From a bacterium (GTDB taxonomy: Bacteria > Bacillota > Bacilli > Lactobacillales > Streptococcaceae), in contig CAJNBV010000002.1 in NCBI GenBank assembly GCA_905221095.1, forward strand, positions 1 through 64,000: a stretch of DNA of 64,000 bases, read 5' to 3'. The notes below the pieces were generated by a model, which worked only from the letters and a program-made list of their open reading frames with translations, was not told the DNA's origin and did not search any database. How positions within the stretch are numbered: position 1 is the first letter of the stretch; each line of letters begins with the position of its first letter. Of this stretch, positions 37,566-46,943 are shown one piece after another. The position numbers and the translations under genes were made by a program.

Positions 37566-37628
37566 ATATAGAATGATGACGAATTTGGAAGAAAAGTGCT
37601 TACATTTTTCATTAGTTAATTGAGTTTA

Positions 37629-37637
37629 TGCTATAAT
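37629..37637 (+). promoter_or_regulatory. Promoter with a long leader
   Basis: An extended -10, TGCTATAAT, gives a predicted transcript start near 37644, about 175 bases before the next ATG. The leader has a small hairpin around 37762-37784 but no riboswitch fold that I recognise. Confidence 0.5.
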
Positions 37638-37820
37638 AAATATAAGAAACTACGTTCGAAAATCTACCCAATGTTGATTGAAGTATGCACATGCTAGGGT
37701 AATGTTATAGGAGGGGTGCCATCTACTGGAAAAGTAAGATAAAATGCAACAAATGATAGGTTCTTCTTTATGTGAAGAGTTCTTATTTGCCTATTTACTA
37801 ATCGTTATGGAGGTAACATC

Positions 37821-38276
37821 ATGGGCGCTATTATGGAGTTTGCAACAGAAAAACAGATTGCATCATTTCTGTCAACTTGTCAGATTGAAGAGCAAAATAA
37901 TTTTCTGATGGCCTTCAAGAAAAAGACATGGCTGAAATCCTTTATTGATTTTTTCATTGTAGGAGGAAGTTACTATGTTCAGTCGAGTGTGAAGCCTAAG
38001 ATTATAGCTTTCACACCAAAGGGAATCTACTTGATGGACATCAGTGATATAACTGAAAATCGTTCTAATCAAGTCCTTGAGATGCCTTGGAATCAAGTTC
38101 AAGATTTTACTTATAAGCCAGTCTTGAATACTGTTAGGATGAACTGGAACTATCAAAATGAAGCCTATATTTTTTCCGTGGATGTCGGTCAGCTTAGTCA
38201 GCATGTTGGTCAATATCAATTTAACAAAGAGCATTATGACTATTTAGCTCAACAGGATTTCTTTCGGTCCAAGTAA
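37821..38276 (+). CDS. Uncharacterised streptococcal protein, possible PH-like fold
   Basis: I do not recognise this 151-aa protein. It has no clear signal peptide; residues 42-56 form a short hydrophobic patch. The alternation of short strands (I-I-A-F-T-P-K-G-I-Y-L-M-D-I, then M-P-W-N-Q-V-Q-D-F) recalls bacterial PH-like domains, which often show a W-x-x-V/I-x-x-F step, but this is a fold guess. GGAGG ends seven bases before the ATG at 37821; an in-frame ATG four codons on is an alternative. It sits alone between aliB and the metB-like gene, with its own promoter and terminator. Confidence 0.55.
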   Translation: MGAIMEFATEKQIASFLSTCQIEEQNNFLMAFKKKTWLKSFIDFFIVGGSYYVQSSVKPKIIAFTPKGIYLMDISDITENRSNQVLEMPWNQVQDFTYKPVLNTVRMNWNYQNEAYIFSVDVGQLSQHVGQYQFNKEHYDYLAQQDFFRSK

Positions 38277-38286
38277 TCATTTTCAC

Positions 38287-38320
38287 AAAAGAATCTGGAG
38301 TGTTTTCTGGATTCTTTTTT
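38287..38320 (+). terminator. Terminator after the uncharacterised gene
   Basis: AAAAGAATC pairs with GATTCTTTT around a loop with GTGTTTT, running into T's. Confidence 0.8.
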
Positions 38321-38396
38321 AGCTTTACTCGATAAGTGTATAGTTTGAAACTATAACTAGCTCTTGAAAAGAAGAAAATGAGTTGATGAAAATAAG

Positions 38397-38405
38397 TGGT
38401 ACAAT
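38397..38405 (+). promoter_or_regulatory. Extended -10 promoter of the sulfur amino-acid pair
   Basis: TGGTACAAT at 38397-38405, 26 bases before the start codon. Confidence 0.6.
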
Positions 38406-38431
38406 AGTTACTATAGATTTGGAGGTATTGT

Positions 38432-39526
38432 ATGAGCAAGGAATTACATATTAACACAATTTTGGCCCAGGCGGGTATCAAGTCAGACGAAGCGACAGGA
38501 GCTTTGGTAACACCGCTACATTTTTCAACGACCTATCAGCACCCAGAGTTTGGTCAGTCTACTGGATTTGACTATACGCGTACTAAAAACCCAACTCGTA
38601 GTAAGGCGGAAGAAGTCTTGGCGGCCATTGAGTCAGCAGACTATGCCCTAGCGACTAGTTCAGGCATGTCAGCCATTGTACTAGCCTTTAGCGTCTTTCC
38701 GGTAGGTAGTAAGGTTTTAGCAGTGCGTGACCTTTATGGAGGTTCTTTCCGCTGGTTCAACCAAGTGGAGCAGGAAGGTCGTTTCCATTTTATCTATGCC
38801 AATACAGAAGAAGAGCTGATTGCTGAGTTAGAAAAAGACGTGGATGTCCTCTATATCGAAACACCAACCAATCCTTTGATGTTGGAATTTGATATCGAAA
38901 AACTAGCGAAATTGGCTCATGCTAAGGGTGCCAAAGTGGTGGTGGACAATACCTTCTACAGCCCTATCTACCAACGTCCGATCGAAGACGGAGCTGATAT
39001 CGTTCTGCATTCAGCAACCAAGTATCTAGCAGGCCACAATGATGTCTTGGCTGGAGTGGTTGTAACCAATAGTTTAGAACTATACGAGAAGCTTTTCTAC
39101 AATCTCAATACGACAGGGGCAGTCTTGTCTCCGTTTGATAGTTATCAATTGATTCGTGGTCTCAAGACACTATCTCTTCGTATGGAGCGCTCAACAGCCA
39201 ATGCTCAAGAAGTAGTTGCCTTTTTGAAGGATTCTCCGGCAGTTAAGGAAGTTCTCTACACTGGTCGTGGAGGCATGATTTCCTTTAAGGTAGCGGATGA
39301 AACACGCATTCCGCATATCTTGAACAGCCTAAAAGTCTTCTCCTTTGCGGAAAGTTTGGGTGGAGTGGAAAGTCTTATCACTTATCCAACAACTCAAACC
39401 CACGCCGATATTCCAGCAGAAGTGCGCCATTCTTATGGTTTGACAGATGACCTTTTGCGCTTGTCAATTGGGATTGAAGATGCTAGAGATTTGATTGCAG
39501 ATTTGCGCCAAGCCTTGGAAGGATAA
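38432..39526 (+). CDS. Cystathionine gamma-synthase/lyase family PLP enzyme
   Basis: This 364-aa protein belongs to the Cys/Met metabolism PLP family. The Y-T-R-T-K-N-P-T-R motif (about 50-58) contacts the PLP phosphate, D-N-T-F-Y-S-P holds the pyridine-nitrogen Asp and S-A-T-K-Y-L holds the Schiff-base lysine (about 193). Close relatives act as cystathionine gamma-synthase (MetB), beta-lyase (MetC) or O-acetylhomoserine sulfhydrylase; sequence alone does not separate them. The adjacent PatB/MalY-type lyase suggests the pair converts cysteine through cystathionine to homocysteine. GGAGG precedes the ATG. Confidence 0.85.
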   Translation: MSKELHINTILAQAGIKSDEATGALVTPLHFSTTYQHPEFGQSTGFDYTRTKNPTRSKAEEVLAAIESADYALATSSGMSAIVLAFSVFPVGSKVLAVRDLYGGSFRWFNQVEQEGRFHFIYANTEEELIAELEKDVDVLYIETPTNPLMLEFDIEKLAKLAHAKGAKVVVDNTFYSPIYQRPIEDGADIVLHSATKYLAGHNDVLAGVVVTNSLELYEKLFYNLNTTGAVLSPFDSYQLIRGLKTLSLRMERSTANAQEVVAFLKDSPAVKEVLYTGRGGMISFKVADETRIPHILNSLKVFSFAESLGGVESLITYPTTQTHADIPAEVRHSYGLTDDLLRLSIGIEDARDLIADLRQALEG

Positions 39527-39533
39527 GACAAAG

Positions 39534-40700
39534 ATGGGAAAATATGATTTTACAAGCCTGCCCAATCGTTTAGGGCATCATACCTATAAATGGAAAGAGG
39601 CAGAAACGGATAGTGAAGTCCTACCAGCTTGGATAGCGGATATGGACTTTGTGGTCTTGCCTGAAATTCGCCAAGCTGTGCAGACTTACGCAGACCAACT
39701 GGTTTATGGCTATACTTATGCCAGTGATGATTTAATTAAGGAAGTTCAAAAGTGGGAGGCCAGCCAACACGGTTATCACTTTGACAAAGAGGCCCTTGTC
39801 TTTATCGAGGGTGTGGTACCAGCTATCTCAACAGCCATTCAAGCCTTTACGAAAGAAGGCGAAGCGGTTCTGATTAACACACCTGTCTATCCGCCTTTTG
39901 CTCGCAGTGTCAAGTTGAACAACCGCAGATTGATTACCAATTCTTTGGTGGAAAAGGATGGTCTGTTTGAGATTGACTTTGACCAACTGGAGAAGGATCT
40001 GGTAGAAGAGGATGTCAAACTCTATATCCTCTGCAACCCTCACAATCCTGGTGGACGTGTGTGGGAAAAAGAAGTGTTGGAAAAGATTGGCCAACTTTGC
40101 CAAAAACACGGTGTTTGGTTGGTTTCTGATGAGATTCACCAAGATTTGGCCCTCTTTGGTCACAAGCATCATTCTTTCAATACCATCAATCCTGACTTTA
40201 AAGAATTTGCTATCGTCTTGACTAGTGCCACTAAAACCTTTAACATTGCGGGTACAAAAAATTCCTATGCAGTCATTGAAAATCCTAAGTTGAGAGCGGC
40301 TTACCAGAAACGCCAGTTGGCTAATAATCAGCACGAAATTTCAGGTCTGGGTTATTTGGCGACAGAAGCTGCCTATTGCTATGGGAAGGATTGGCTAGAG
40401 GAACTCAAGCAAGTCTTTGAAGATCACATCAATTATGTGGTCGATTTATTTGGCAAAGAAACTAAAATCAAGGTCATGAAACCGCAAGGAACCTACTTGA
40501 TTTGGCTTGATTTTTCAGCCTATGACCTGACTGATGAAAGATTGCAAGAGCTTTTGAGAAATGAAGCCAAGGTTATTTTGAACCGTGGTTTGGATTTTGG
40601 GGAGGAAGGAAGTCTCCATGCCCGGCTCAATGTAGCTATGCCTAAATCTCTGCTGCAAGAAGTTTGTCAGCGGATTGTGGCTACTTTTGCTAAACTTTAA
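39534..40700 (+). CDS. PatB/MalY-type C-S lyase, aminotransferase fold
   Basis: This 388-aa class I/II PLP enzyme begins with K-Y-D-F-T-S-L-P-N-R, typical of the PatB/MalY group, then W-I-A-D-M-D-F near 31-37. C-N-P-H-N-P-G-G-R binds PLP, and the lysine lies in S-A-T-K-T-F-N-I-A-G. Group members cleave cystathionine or cysteine conjugates to pyruvate, ammonia and a thiol. I chose the ATG at 39534, eight bases after the previous stop with AAGGA upstream, over the in-frame ATG at 39495 inside the previous gene. A perfect terminator follows. Confidence 0.85.
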   Translation: MGKYDFTSLPNRLGHHTYKWKEAETDSEVLPAWIADMDFVVLPEIRQAVQTYADQLVYGYTYASDDLIKEVQKWEASQHGYHFDKEALVFIEGVVPAISTAIQAFTKEGEAVLINTPVYPPFARSVKLNNRRLITNSLVEKDGLFEIDFDQLEKDLVEEDVKLYILCNPHNPGGRVWEKEVLEKIGQLCQKHGVWLVSDEIHQDLALFGHKHHSFNTINPDFKEFAIVLTSATKTFNIAGTKNSYAVIENPKLRAAYQKRQLANNQHEISGLGYLATEAAYCYGKDWLEELKQVFEDHINYVVDLFGKETKIKVMKPQGTYLIWLDFSAYDLTDERLQELLRNEAKVILNRGLDFGEEGSLHARLNVAMPKSLLQEVCQRIVATFAKL

Positions 40701-40706
40701 AAATCC

Positions 40707-40745
40707 AGCCTTCTAGGAGAAAAGTATTCCTAGAAGGCTATTTTC
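40707..40745 (+). terminator. Terminator of the sulfur amino-acid pair
   Basis: AGCCTTCTAGGA and TCCTAGAAGGCT form a perfect 12-pair stem with a nine-base loop; the following tract is ATTTTC. Confidence 0.85.
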
Positions 40746-40758
40746 ATAGGCGAAAATA

Positions 40759-40767
40759 TGGTATAAT
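40759..40767 (+). promoter_or_regulatory. Extended -10 promoter of the SNF2 gene
   Basis: TGGTATAAT at 40759-40767, 25 bases before the ATG. Confidence 0.65.
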
Positions 40768-40792
40768 AAAAAGATAAGGTAAAGGTGAAAAT

Positions 40793-43700
40793 ATGGCTAA
40801 ATTGATTCCGGGCAAAGTCCGTATCGAAGGCGTTGCCCTTTATGAAACTGGTAAGGTTGACATCATCAAGGAAAAGAACAATCGGCTCTACGCTCGTGTT
40901 GCAGAAGAAGAACTCCGCTATAGTTTAGAGGATGATTTGGTTTTTTGTGCCTGTGATTTTTTCCAAAAGAGGGGCTACTGTGTGCATTTGGCAGCACTGG
41001 AGCATTTTCTAAAAAATGATGAGCGTGGTCAGGAAATCTTGCAAAGTCTGGAAGAAGGTCATGAAGAAAAAGAGGCCGTTGAAACCAAGGTGACCTTGGG
41101 AGGCAAGTTTTTGGATCGAATCTTGTCTCCAAAATCAGATCGAGCTTATGAATTATCGGCTGTGGGGCAGGTGGAAGCAGGAACCAATTATATCTTGTGG
41201 ACCCTGAGAATCGGCCAAATCAATAGCCAAAAATACTATGTTATTCGGGATATTCCACTTTTTTTAAGGATTGTCGAGCAGAGAAAGTCTTATATGATTG
41301 GCAAGATTTATGAGGAGTCTCTTTCTTGGGAAGCCTTTGATGAGGCCAGCCAAGAACTTCTGACTTTCTTGCGGGGACTGATGGAGGAAGGACAGGCTCC
41401 AGACCTCTTTTTCCAAAACCAAGGTCGGCATCTCTTTTTCCCTCTGACCTTTTTTGAGCAGGGTGTGAATTTGCTGATGAGCTTGCCTCATTTTCAATTT
41501 GACCACCAAGTGAATAGCTACCAGACCTTGCTTTTTCAGGATTTGCATGTTGGTGCCAATCTCTTTGCCTTTACAGTAACAGAATACTCGGATTATTTTG
41601 AAATGGAAATCAGTGAGAGTCCAAGGGTCAATGTCTTTTATCAGGGAGCTGTGCTTTTCCATAAAGGACAGGTTTATTTTCTAACAGACCAGCAGATGCG
41701 TCTTCTTAAGGAAATCAAAGCTCTGCCTTTGGATCAACATGGAAAGAAATTCCTGCAATTTGATAGCAGTGACCGCGATAAATTGGCTTCCAGTTTGACA
41801 CTCTTTAGCCAGATGGGGACCGTCTCAGCTCCAGAACGTCTACAAATCAAAACTTTTTCACCATCGTTTTACTTTGACAGGGAAGAGGACAATCGGATTC
41901 GTTTAGAAATCCAGTTTGATTATGGGAATAGACAGGTATCTAGTCGACAAGAGCTAGAAGAATTACCATTTTCGAGTGATGCGGACTTAGAAGAAAGAGT
42001 TTTCCAAGTCTGTTTGGCAGCGGGTTTTGAAGCCGATTTTCAATCTTGGCGTCAGGCCTTAAAAGCCGAGTCTGTCTATCATTTCTTCCATGATATCATT
42101 CCTGTCTTTGAGAAACTTGGGCATGTTGATCTATCAGACAAGTTAGAAGAACTTTATAACCTAGCAAGTCCTCAAGTGCAGATTGCTTCCAAGGGAGGTC
42201 TCTTGGAAATCCAGTTTGATTTTCAAGATATTGCCCAGGAGGAAATTGACCAAGCCATGCAGGCCTTGGTTGCCAATCAAGATTTTTATATTGGTTCGTC
42301 TAATCAAGTCTACTTTTTCGATGAAGAAACCAAGAAAATTCGCCAAAATTTACAGGAATTGGGGCAATTTGAACTAAAAGATGGCTCCTTACAGGCTCGG
42401 AAATCCTTGGCCTACAGTTTAGCTCATCTCTTTGAAGGGCGAGACCGTGTTTCTTTTTCACAAGAATTCCAGAATCTGGCTCACGATTTGACGCATCCAG
42501 AGGACTTCCCTAGACAAGCAACTCAGGTTCAGGCTGATTTGCGAGATTATCAGGAAAAGGGAATCGGCTGGCTGCAAATGCTCCATCATTATGGTTTTGG
42601 TGGGATTTTGGCTGATGATATGGGATTGGGGAAAACCCTCCAGACCATTGCTTTTTTGACCAGCCAAGTGACAAAAGAAAGTCGAGTTTTGATTTTAGCT
42701 CCGTCGGGTTTGATTTACAACTGGGCAGATGAATTTAAGAAATTTGCCCCACAGTTGGATGTGGCTGTTGTTCATGGTTTGAAAACGAGTCGTGAAGAGA
42801 TTCTTGCCGAAAGCCATCAAATCTATGTGACCAGCTATGCTACCTTCCGTCAGGACAGTGAGCTTTATCAGGGGATGGCCTTTGATTTCCTTTTCTTAGA
42901 TGAAGCTCAGGTCATGAAAAATGCCCAGACCAAGATTGCCCAGACCTTGAGACAATTTGTGGTGCCGTCGGTCTTTGCCTTGTCAGGAACTCCTATTGAA
43001 AATCATTTAGGTGAGTTGTGGTCTATTTTCCAAATCGTCATGCCAGGACTCTTGCCAAGCAAGAAAGAATTTATGAAATTGCCAGCTGAGCGTGTGGCCC
43101 AGTTTATCAAGCCCTTCGTCATGCGGCGCAAGAAAGAAGAAGTTCTGACTGAATTGCCAGACTTGATTGAAGTGGTTTATAAGAATGAACTGGAAGACCA
43201 GCAAAAGGCTATTTACCTAGCCCAGTTGCAACAGATGCGAGATCGTCTGGCTCAAGTGTCAGATCAGGAATTTCAGCGAAGTCGGGTGGAAATTTTATCT
43301 GGTCTGATGCGCTTGCGTCAAATCTGTGATACGCCTGCCCTCTTTATGGAGGATTATCAGGGAGCTAGTGGCAAACTGGATAGTCTTCGAGACCTGCTGG
43401 TACAGGTGGCAGATGGTGGACACCGTGTCTTGATTTTCTCACAGTTCAAGGGAATGTTGGAAAAAATTGAACAAGAACTGCCAGACTTGGGTTTGACTTC
43501 CTTTAAAATTACGGGTTCAACCCCAGCCAAGGAAAGACAAGATATGACCAAGGCCTTTAACCAAGGAGAAAGGGATGCTTTTTTGATTTCCCTCAAGGCT
43601 GGTGGGGTCGGTCTGAACCTGACAGGTGCTGATACGGTTATCTTGGTTGACCTTTGGTGGAATCCTGCGGTGGAAGCGCAAGCCATTGGCCGTGCCCATC

Positions 43701-43891
43701 GGATGGGTCAGGAAGAAACGGTTGAGGTCTATCGCTTGGTGACCAAGGGAACCATTGAAGAAAAAATTCAGGAACTCCAAGAACAAAAGAAACATTTGGT
43801 GTCACAAGTATTGGATGGCACAGAGTCACGTGGCAGTCTGACCCTAGCAGAAATTAGAGAAATTTTGGGAATTTCTGAAGCCAGCACTTGA
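40793..43891 (+). CDS. SNF2-family helicase with SWIM zinc finger
   Basis: This 1032-aa protein has an N-terminal SWIM zinc motif (C-A-C ... C-V-H, about residues 45-62), a long middle region of bacterial SNF2-associated type and a C-terminal SNF2 ATPase (about 570-1030). Helicase motifs are D-D-M-G-L-G-K-T, D-E-A-Q, S-G-T-P-I-E-N and G-V-G-L-N-L-T-G-A-D with a late R-A-H-R-M-G-Q. Such enzymes move along double-stranded DNA or remodel protein-DNA or RNA polymerase complexes; the specific target is unknown. The full length and intact motifs suggest it is active. It is followed by a disordered protein gene and murC. Confidence 0.88.
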   Translation: MAKLIPGKVRIEGVALYETGKVDIIKEKNNRLYARVAEEELRYSLEDDLVFCACDFFQKRGYCVHLAALEHFLKNDERGQEILQSLEEGHEEKEAVETKVTLGGKFLDRILSPKSDRAYELSAVGQVEAGTNYILWTLRIGQINSQKYYVIRDIPLFLRIVEQRKSYMIGKIYEESLSWEAFDEASQELLTFLRGLMEEGQAPDLFFQNQGRHLFFPLTFFEQGVNLLMSLPHFQFDHQVNSYQTLLFQDLHVGANLFAFTVTEYSDYFEMEISESPRVNVFYQGAVLFHKGQVYFLTDQQMRLLKEIKALPLDQHGKKFLQFDSSDRDKLASSLTLFSQMGTVSAPERLQIKTFSPSFYFDREEDNRIRLEIQFDYGNRQVSSRQELEELPFSSDADLEERVFQVCLAAGFEADFQSWRQALKAESVYHFFHDIIPVFEKLGHVDLSDKLEELYNLASPQVQIASKGGLLEIQFDFQDIAQEEIDQAMQALVANQDFYIGSSNQVYFFDEETKKIRQNLQELGQFELKDGSLQARKSLAYSLAHLFEGRDRVSFSQEFQNLAHDLTHPEDFPRQATQVQADLRDYQEKGIGWLQMLHHYGFGGILADDMGLGKTLQTIAFLTSQVTKESRVLILAPSGLIYNWADEFKKFAPQLDVAVVHGLKTSREEILAESHQIYVTSYATFRQDSELYQGMAFDFLFLDEAQVMKNAQTKIAQTLRQFVVPSVFALSGTPIENHLGELWSIFQIVMPGLLPSKKEFMKLPAERVAQFIKPFVMRRKKEEVLTELPDLIEVVYKNELEDQQKAIYLAQLQQMRDRLAQVSDQEFQRSRVEILSGLMRLRQICDTPALFMEDYQGASGKLDSLRDLLVQVADGGHRVLIFSQFKGMLEKIEQELPDLGLTSFKITGSTPAKERQDMTKAFNQGERDAFLISLKAGGVGLNLTGADTVILVDLWWNPAVEAQAIGRAHRMGQEETVEVYRLVTKGTIEEKIQELQEQKKHLVSQVLDGTESRGSLTLAEIREILGISEAST

Positions 43892-43915
43892 AAAATCAAG
43901 ACAATACGCTATAAT
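43888..43915 (+). promoter_or_regulatory. Promoter for the disordered-protein/murC group
   Basis: TTGAAA (43888-43893), 16 bp, TATAAT (43910-43915). The -35 overlaps the SNF2 stop codon. Confidence 0.6.
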
Positions 43916-43938
43916 GAAGTGTTGAAAGGAAATAGAAA

Positions 43939-44556
43939 ATGAAACAAGAACGATTTCCATTGGTGTCAGATGACGAGGTCATGTTGACTGAAATGCCAGT
44001 CATGAACTTGTACGATGAGTCTGATCTGATCAGTAATATCAAGGGTGAGTATCGAGATAAAAATTATTTAGAATGGGCTCCTATTACTGAAGAAAAACCA
44101 GTCAAACCGATTGAAAAGCAAGTAGAGAAACCTAAAAAGGCTCCTTTAGGAGTTAAAAAAGAAGGAAAGAGCTATGCGGAGGTGGCGCGTGAAGAAGCGC
44201 GTGCGGACTTGAAAAAGAAACGCTCTGCTAACTATTTAACTCAGGATTTCAGCCGTGCGAGACGTCATTCTCAATCTGGCCTCCTTAGACAGAGCAATCA
44301 ACCTACAGCGCCTTTCCAAAAGGAAAATCCTGGTGAATTGGTGAAGTATAGCCAAAAATTGACCCAGTCTCATTATATCTTGGCGGAAGAAGTCAATTCT
44401 ATCCCTACCAAGAATGAAGAAGTGTCAGCACCTGCTCCGAAGAAAAACAACTATGATTTTCTGAAAAAGAGCCAAATCTACAATAAAAAAAGTAAACAAA
44501 CAGAACAAGAACGTCGGGTTGCCCAAGAGTTGAATCTGACAAGAATTACAGAATAG
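43939..44556 (+). CDS. Uncharacterised Lys/Glu-rich cytoplasmic protein before murC
   Basis: I do not recognise a defined domain in this 205-aa protein. It lacks a signal peptide or membrane helix. Long stretches rich in Lys, Glu, Gln and Ser look disordered, with short conserved-looking blocks: an N-terminal [15 protein letters not shown], a central [18 protein letters not shown] and a C-terminal [11 protein letters not shown]. It lies ten bases before murC on the same strand, so it may be co-transcribed with a peptidoglycan gene. Interaction-scaffold function would be a guess. Confidence 0.65.
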   Translation: MKQERFPLVSDDEVMLTEMPVMNLYDESDLISNIKGEYRDKNYLEWAPITEEKPVKPIEKQVEKPKKAPLGVKKEGKSYAEVAREEARADLKKKRSANYLTQDFSRARRHSQSGLLRQSNQPTAPFQKENPGELVKYSQKLTQSHYILAEEVNSIPTKNEEVSAPAPKKNNYDFLKKSQIYNKKSKQTEQERRVAQELNLTRITE

Positions 44557-44566
44557 GGGAGAAATC

Positions 44567-45901
44567 ATGCCAAAGACATATCATTTTATCGGAATTAAGG
44601 GATCAGGGATGAGTGCCTTGGCCTTGATGTTGCACCAAATGGGGCACAAGGTTCAAGGATCAGATGTTGAAAAATACTACTTTACTCAACGCGGTCTAGA
44701 GCAGGCAGGTATTAGCATTCTTCCTTTTGATGAAAAGAATCTAGATGGTGATATGGAAATTATCGCTGGAAATGCCTTCCGTCCTGATAACAATGTCGAG
44801 ATTGCTTATGCAGACCAAAATGGTATCAGCTACAAACGTTACCACGAGTTCCTAGGTAGCTTTATGCGTGACTTTGTCAGCATGGGAGTAGCTGGAGCGC
44901 ACGGAAAAACTTCAACGACAGGTATGTTGTCTCATGTCTTGTCTCACATCACAGACACTAGCTTCTTGATCGGAGACGGAACAGGTCGTGGTTCAGCTAA
45001 TGCCAAATATTTTGTCTTTGAATCTGACGAATATGAGCGTCATTTCATGCCTTACCACCCAGAATACTCTATTATCACCAACATTGACTTTGACCATCCA
45101 GACTATTTCACAAGTCTAGAGGATGTTTTCAATGCCTTTAACGACTATGCTAAACAAATTACCAAGGGTCTTTTTGTCTATGGTGAAGATGCAGAATTGC
45201 GTAAAATTACGTCTGATGCACCAATTTATTATTATGGTTTTGAAGCAGAAGGTAATGACTTTGTAGCTAGCGAACTTCTTCGTTCTACAACTGGTTCAAC
45301 CTTCACAGTTCACTTCCGTGGACAAGACTTGGGGCAATTCCACATTCCAACCTTTGGTCGTCACAATATCATGAATGCGACAGCTGTCATCGGATTGCTT
45401 TACACAGCAGGCTTTGATTTGAACTTGGTGCGTGAACACCTGAAAACATTTGCCGGTGTTAAGCGTCGTTTCACTGAGAAAATTGTCAATGATACAGTTA
45501 TTATCGATGACTTTGCCCACCATCCAACAGAAATTATTGCGACCTTGGATGCGGCTCGTCAGAAATACCCAAGCAAGGAAATTGTAGCAGTCTTCCAACC
45601 GCATACCTTTACAAGAACCATTGCCTTGTTGGACGAATTTTCTCACGCTTTGAACCAAGCGGATGCTGTTTACCTAGCGCAAATTTATGGGTCAGCTCGT
45701 GAAGTAGATCATGGTGACGTTAAGGTAGAAGATCTAGCCAAAAAAATCAACAAAAAACACCAAGTGATCACTGTTGAAAATGTTTCCCCACTCCTAGACC
45801 ATGACAATGCTGTCTATGTCTTTATGGGAGCAGGAGACATCCAAACCTATGAATACTCATTTGAGCGTCTCTTGTCTAACTTGACAAGCAATGTTCAATA
45901 G
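44567..45901 (+). CDS. murC: UDP-N-acetylmuramate:L-alanine ligase
   Basis: This 444-aa Mur ligase adds the first stem-peptide residue, L-alanine, to UDP-MurNAc. The N-terminal UDP-binding loop is [11 protein letters not shown], the ATP loop is G-A-H-G-K-T-S-T-T and the C-terminal F-A-H-H-P-T-E is characteristic of MurC. Length is normal for streptococci. GGGGAG lies before the ATG. It is followed within ten bases by two acetyltransferase genes, then by mltG, giving a cell-wall-flavoured neighbourhood. Confidence 0.96.
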   Translation: MPKTYHFIGIKGSGMSALALMLHQMGHKVQGSDVEKYYFTQRGLEQAGISILPFDEKNLDGDMEIIAGNAFRPDNNVEIAYADQNGISYKRYHEFLGSFMRDFVSMGVAGAHGKTSTTGMLSHVLSHITDTSFLIGDGTGRGSANAKYFVFESDEYERHFMPYHPEYSIITNIDFDHPDYFTSLEDVFNAFNDYAKQITKGLFVYGEDAELRKITSDAPIYYYGFEAEGNDFVASELLRSTTGSTFTVHFRGQDLGQFHIPTFGRHNIMNATAVIGLLYTAGFDLNLVREHLKTFAGVKRRFTEKIVNDTVIIDDFAHHPTEIIATLDAARQKYPSKEIVAVFQPHTFTRTIALLDEFSHALNQADAVYLAQIYGSAREVDHGDVKVEDLAKKINKKHQVITVENVSPLLDHDNAVYVFMGAGDIQTYEYSFERLLSNLTSNVQ

Positions 45902-45910
45902 GGTGCTCTC

Positions 45911-46372
45911 ATGGAAATTCCAATTAAGATCATTCAGGCAAGTAAGTCTGATTTGGCTGAGATAGAGGCACTTCAAACTTCGTCTTTTCCAGCTGAACAG
46001 CAGCAACCTTCCCATATTTTAGAAGAAAGTATCCGTAAGTGTGCGGATACCTTTCTTCTAGCTAGGGATGAAAATCAACTTTTAGGCTATATTTTATCAA
46101 GTCCTCAGTCAGACAATCCGCAATGTCTAAAAATACATTCTTTAGTCATCGAGTCTGACCATCAGAGACAGGGCTTGGGAACACTTCTTCTTGCAGCCTT
46201 GAAAGAGGTGGCAGTTGAGCTGGATTACAAAGGGATTCGTTTGGAGAGTCCCGATGAGCTGCTTTCCTATTTTGAAATGAACGGTTTCATTGATGAAGAA
46301 CCTTCCCTTTATGCAACTAGTCAGGGTTATAGTATGATTTGGTTTAATCCCATTTATTTGGAGGCACAATGA
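45911..46372 (+). CDS. GNAT family N-acetyltransferase
   Basis: This 153-aa protein has the GNAT pattern: an I-K-I-I-Q-A-S-K-S-D-L start and the acetyl-CoA loop D-H-Q-R-Q-G-L-G-T-L-L-L (about residues 84-95), followed by L-E-S-P-D-E-L and Y-F-E-M-N-G-F. The acceptor is not known. It lies ten bases after murC and overlaps the next GNAT gene by ATGA, so the pair is co-translated. The two share weak overall similarity and could be an old tandem duplication. Confidence 0.8.
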   Translation: MEIPIKIIQASKSDLAEIEALQTSSFPAEQQQPSHILEESIRKCADTFLLARDENQLLGYILSSPQSDNPQCLKIHSLVIESDHQRQGLGTLLLAALKEVAVELDYKGIRLESPDELLSYFEMNGFIDEEPSLYATSQGYSMIWFNPIYLEAQ

Positions 46373-46863
46373 AAATCAGACAAGCAAAATTAGAAGATTT
46401 GGATCGAATTGTTGAGATTGAACTTGAAAATTTTTCGGTCGAAGAAGCCATTCCTCGATCTGTCTTTGAGGCACATTTGCGAGAAATACAGACCTCTTTT
46501 CTGGTTGCAGAAAAAGAAGGTAGAATCATGGGTTATATCGAAGGGCCAGTTGGCCCCCATCGTCATCTGCAAGACCAGTCTTTTACAGAAGAAATAAAAG
46601 ACCATAGTCATAATCCTGGTGGCTATATCTCTGTCACCTGTTTGTCGATTGCAAAGGAAGCACAAGGTTTCGGACTGGGTCAGAAATTGCTAACAGCCTT
46701 GAAAGAACTGGCTCTTGAAGATGGAAGAGAAGGCATTAACCTAACCTGTCATGACTATCTCATTGCCTACTATGAAAAGCATGGATTTGTCAACGAAGGC
46801 CTGTCCCAGTCAACCTTTGCAGGGGAAACCTGGTATGATATGGTCTGGGAAATGAAAAAATAA
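46369..46863 (+). CDS. GNAT family N-acetyltransferase, second of a pair
   Basis: This 164-aa acetyltransferase begins M-K-I-R-Q-A-K-L-E-D-L, with the acetyl-CoA loop A-Q-G-F-G-L-G-Q-K-L-L and a C-terminal Y-Y-E-K-H-G-F. Its V-T-C-L-S-I-A-K-E-A strand resembles arylalkylamine-type GNATs. Substrate is unknown. The start overlaps the previous stop. A short gap with its own TATAAT separates it from mltG. Confidence 0.8.
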   Translation: MKIRQAKLEDLDRIVEIELENFSVEEAIPRSVFEAHLREIQTSFLVAEKEGRIMGYIEGPVGPHRHLQDQSFTEEIKDHSHNPGGYISVTCLSIAKEAQGFGLGQKLLTALKELALEDGREGINLTCHDYLIAYYEKHGFVNEGLSQSTFAGETWYDMVWEMKK

Positions 46864-46943
46864 GCTAGGAAAAGTATCATAGGTTGCTTTTCTTGGACTT
46901 TTAAGATATAATATTATGGATTGTCAACAAGGAGGAAAAACTT

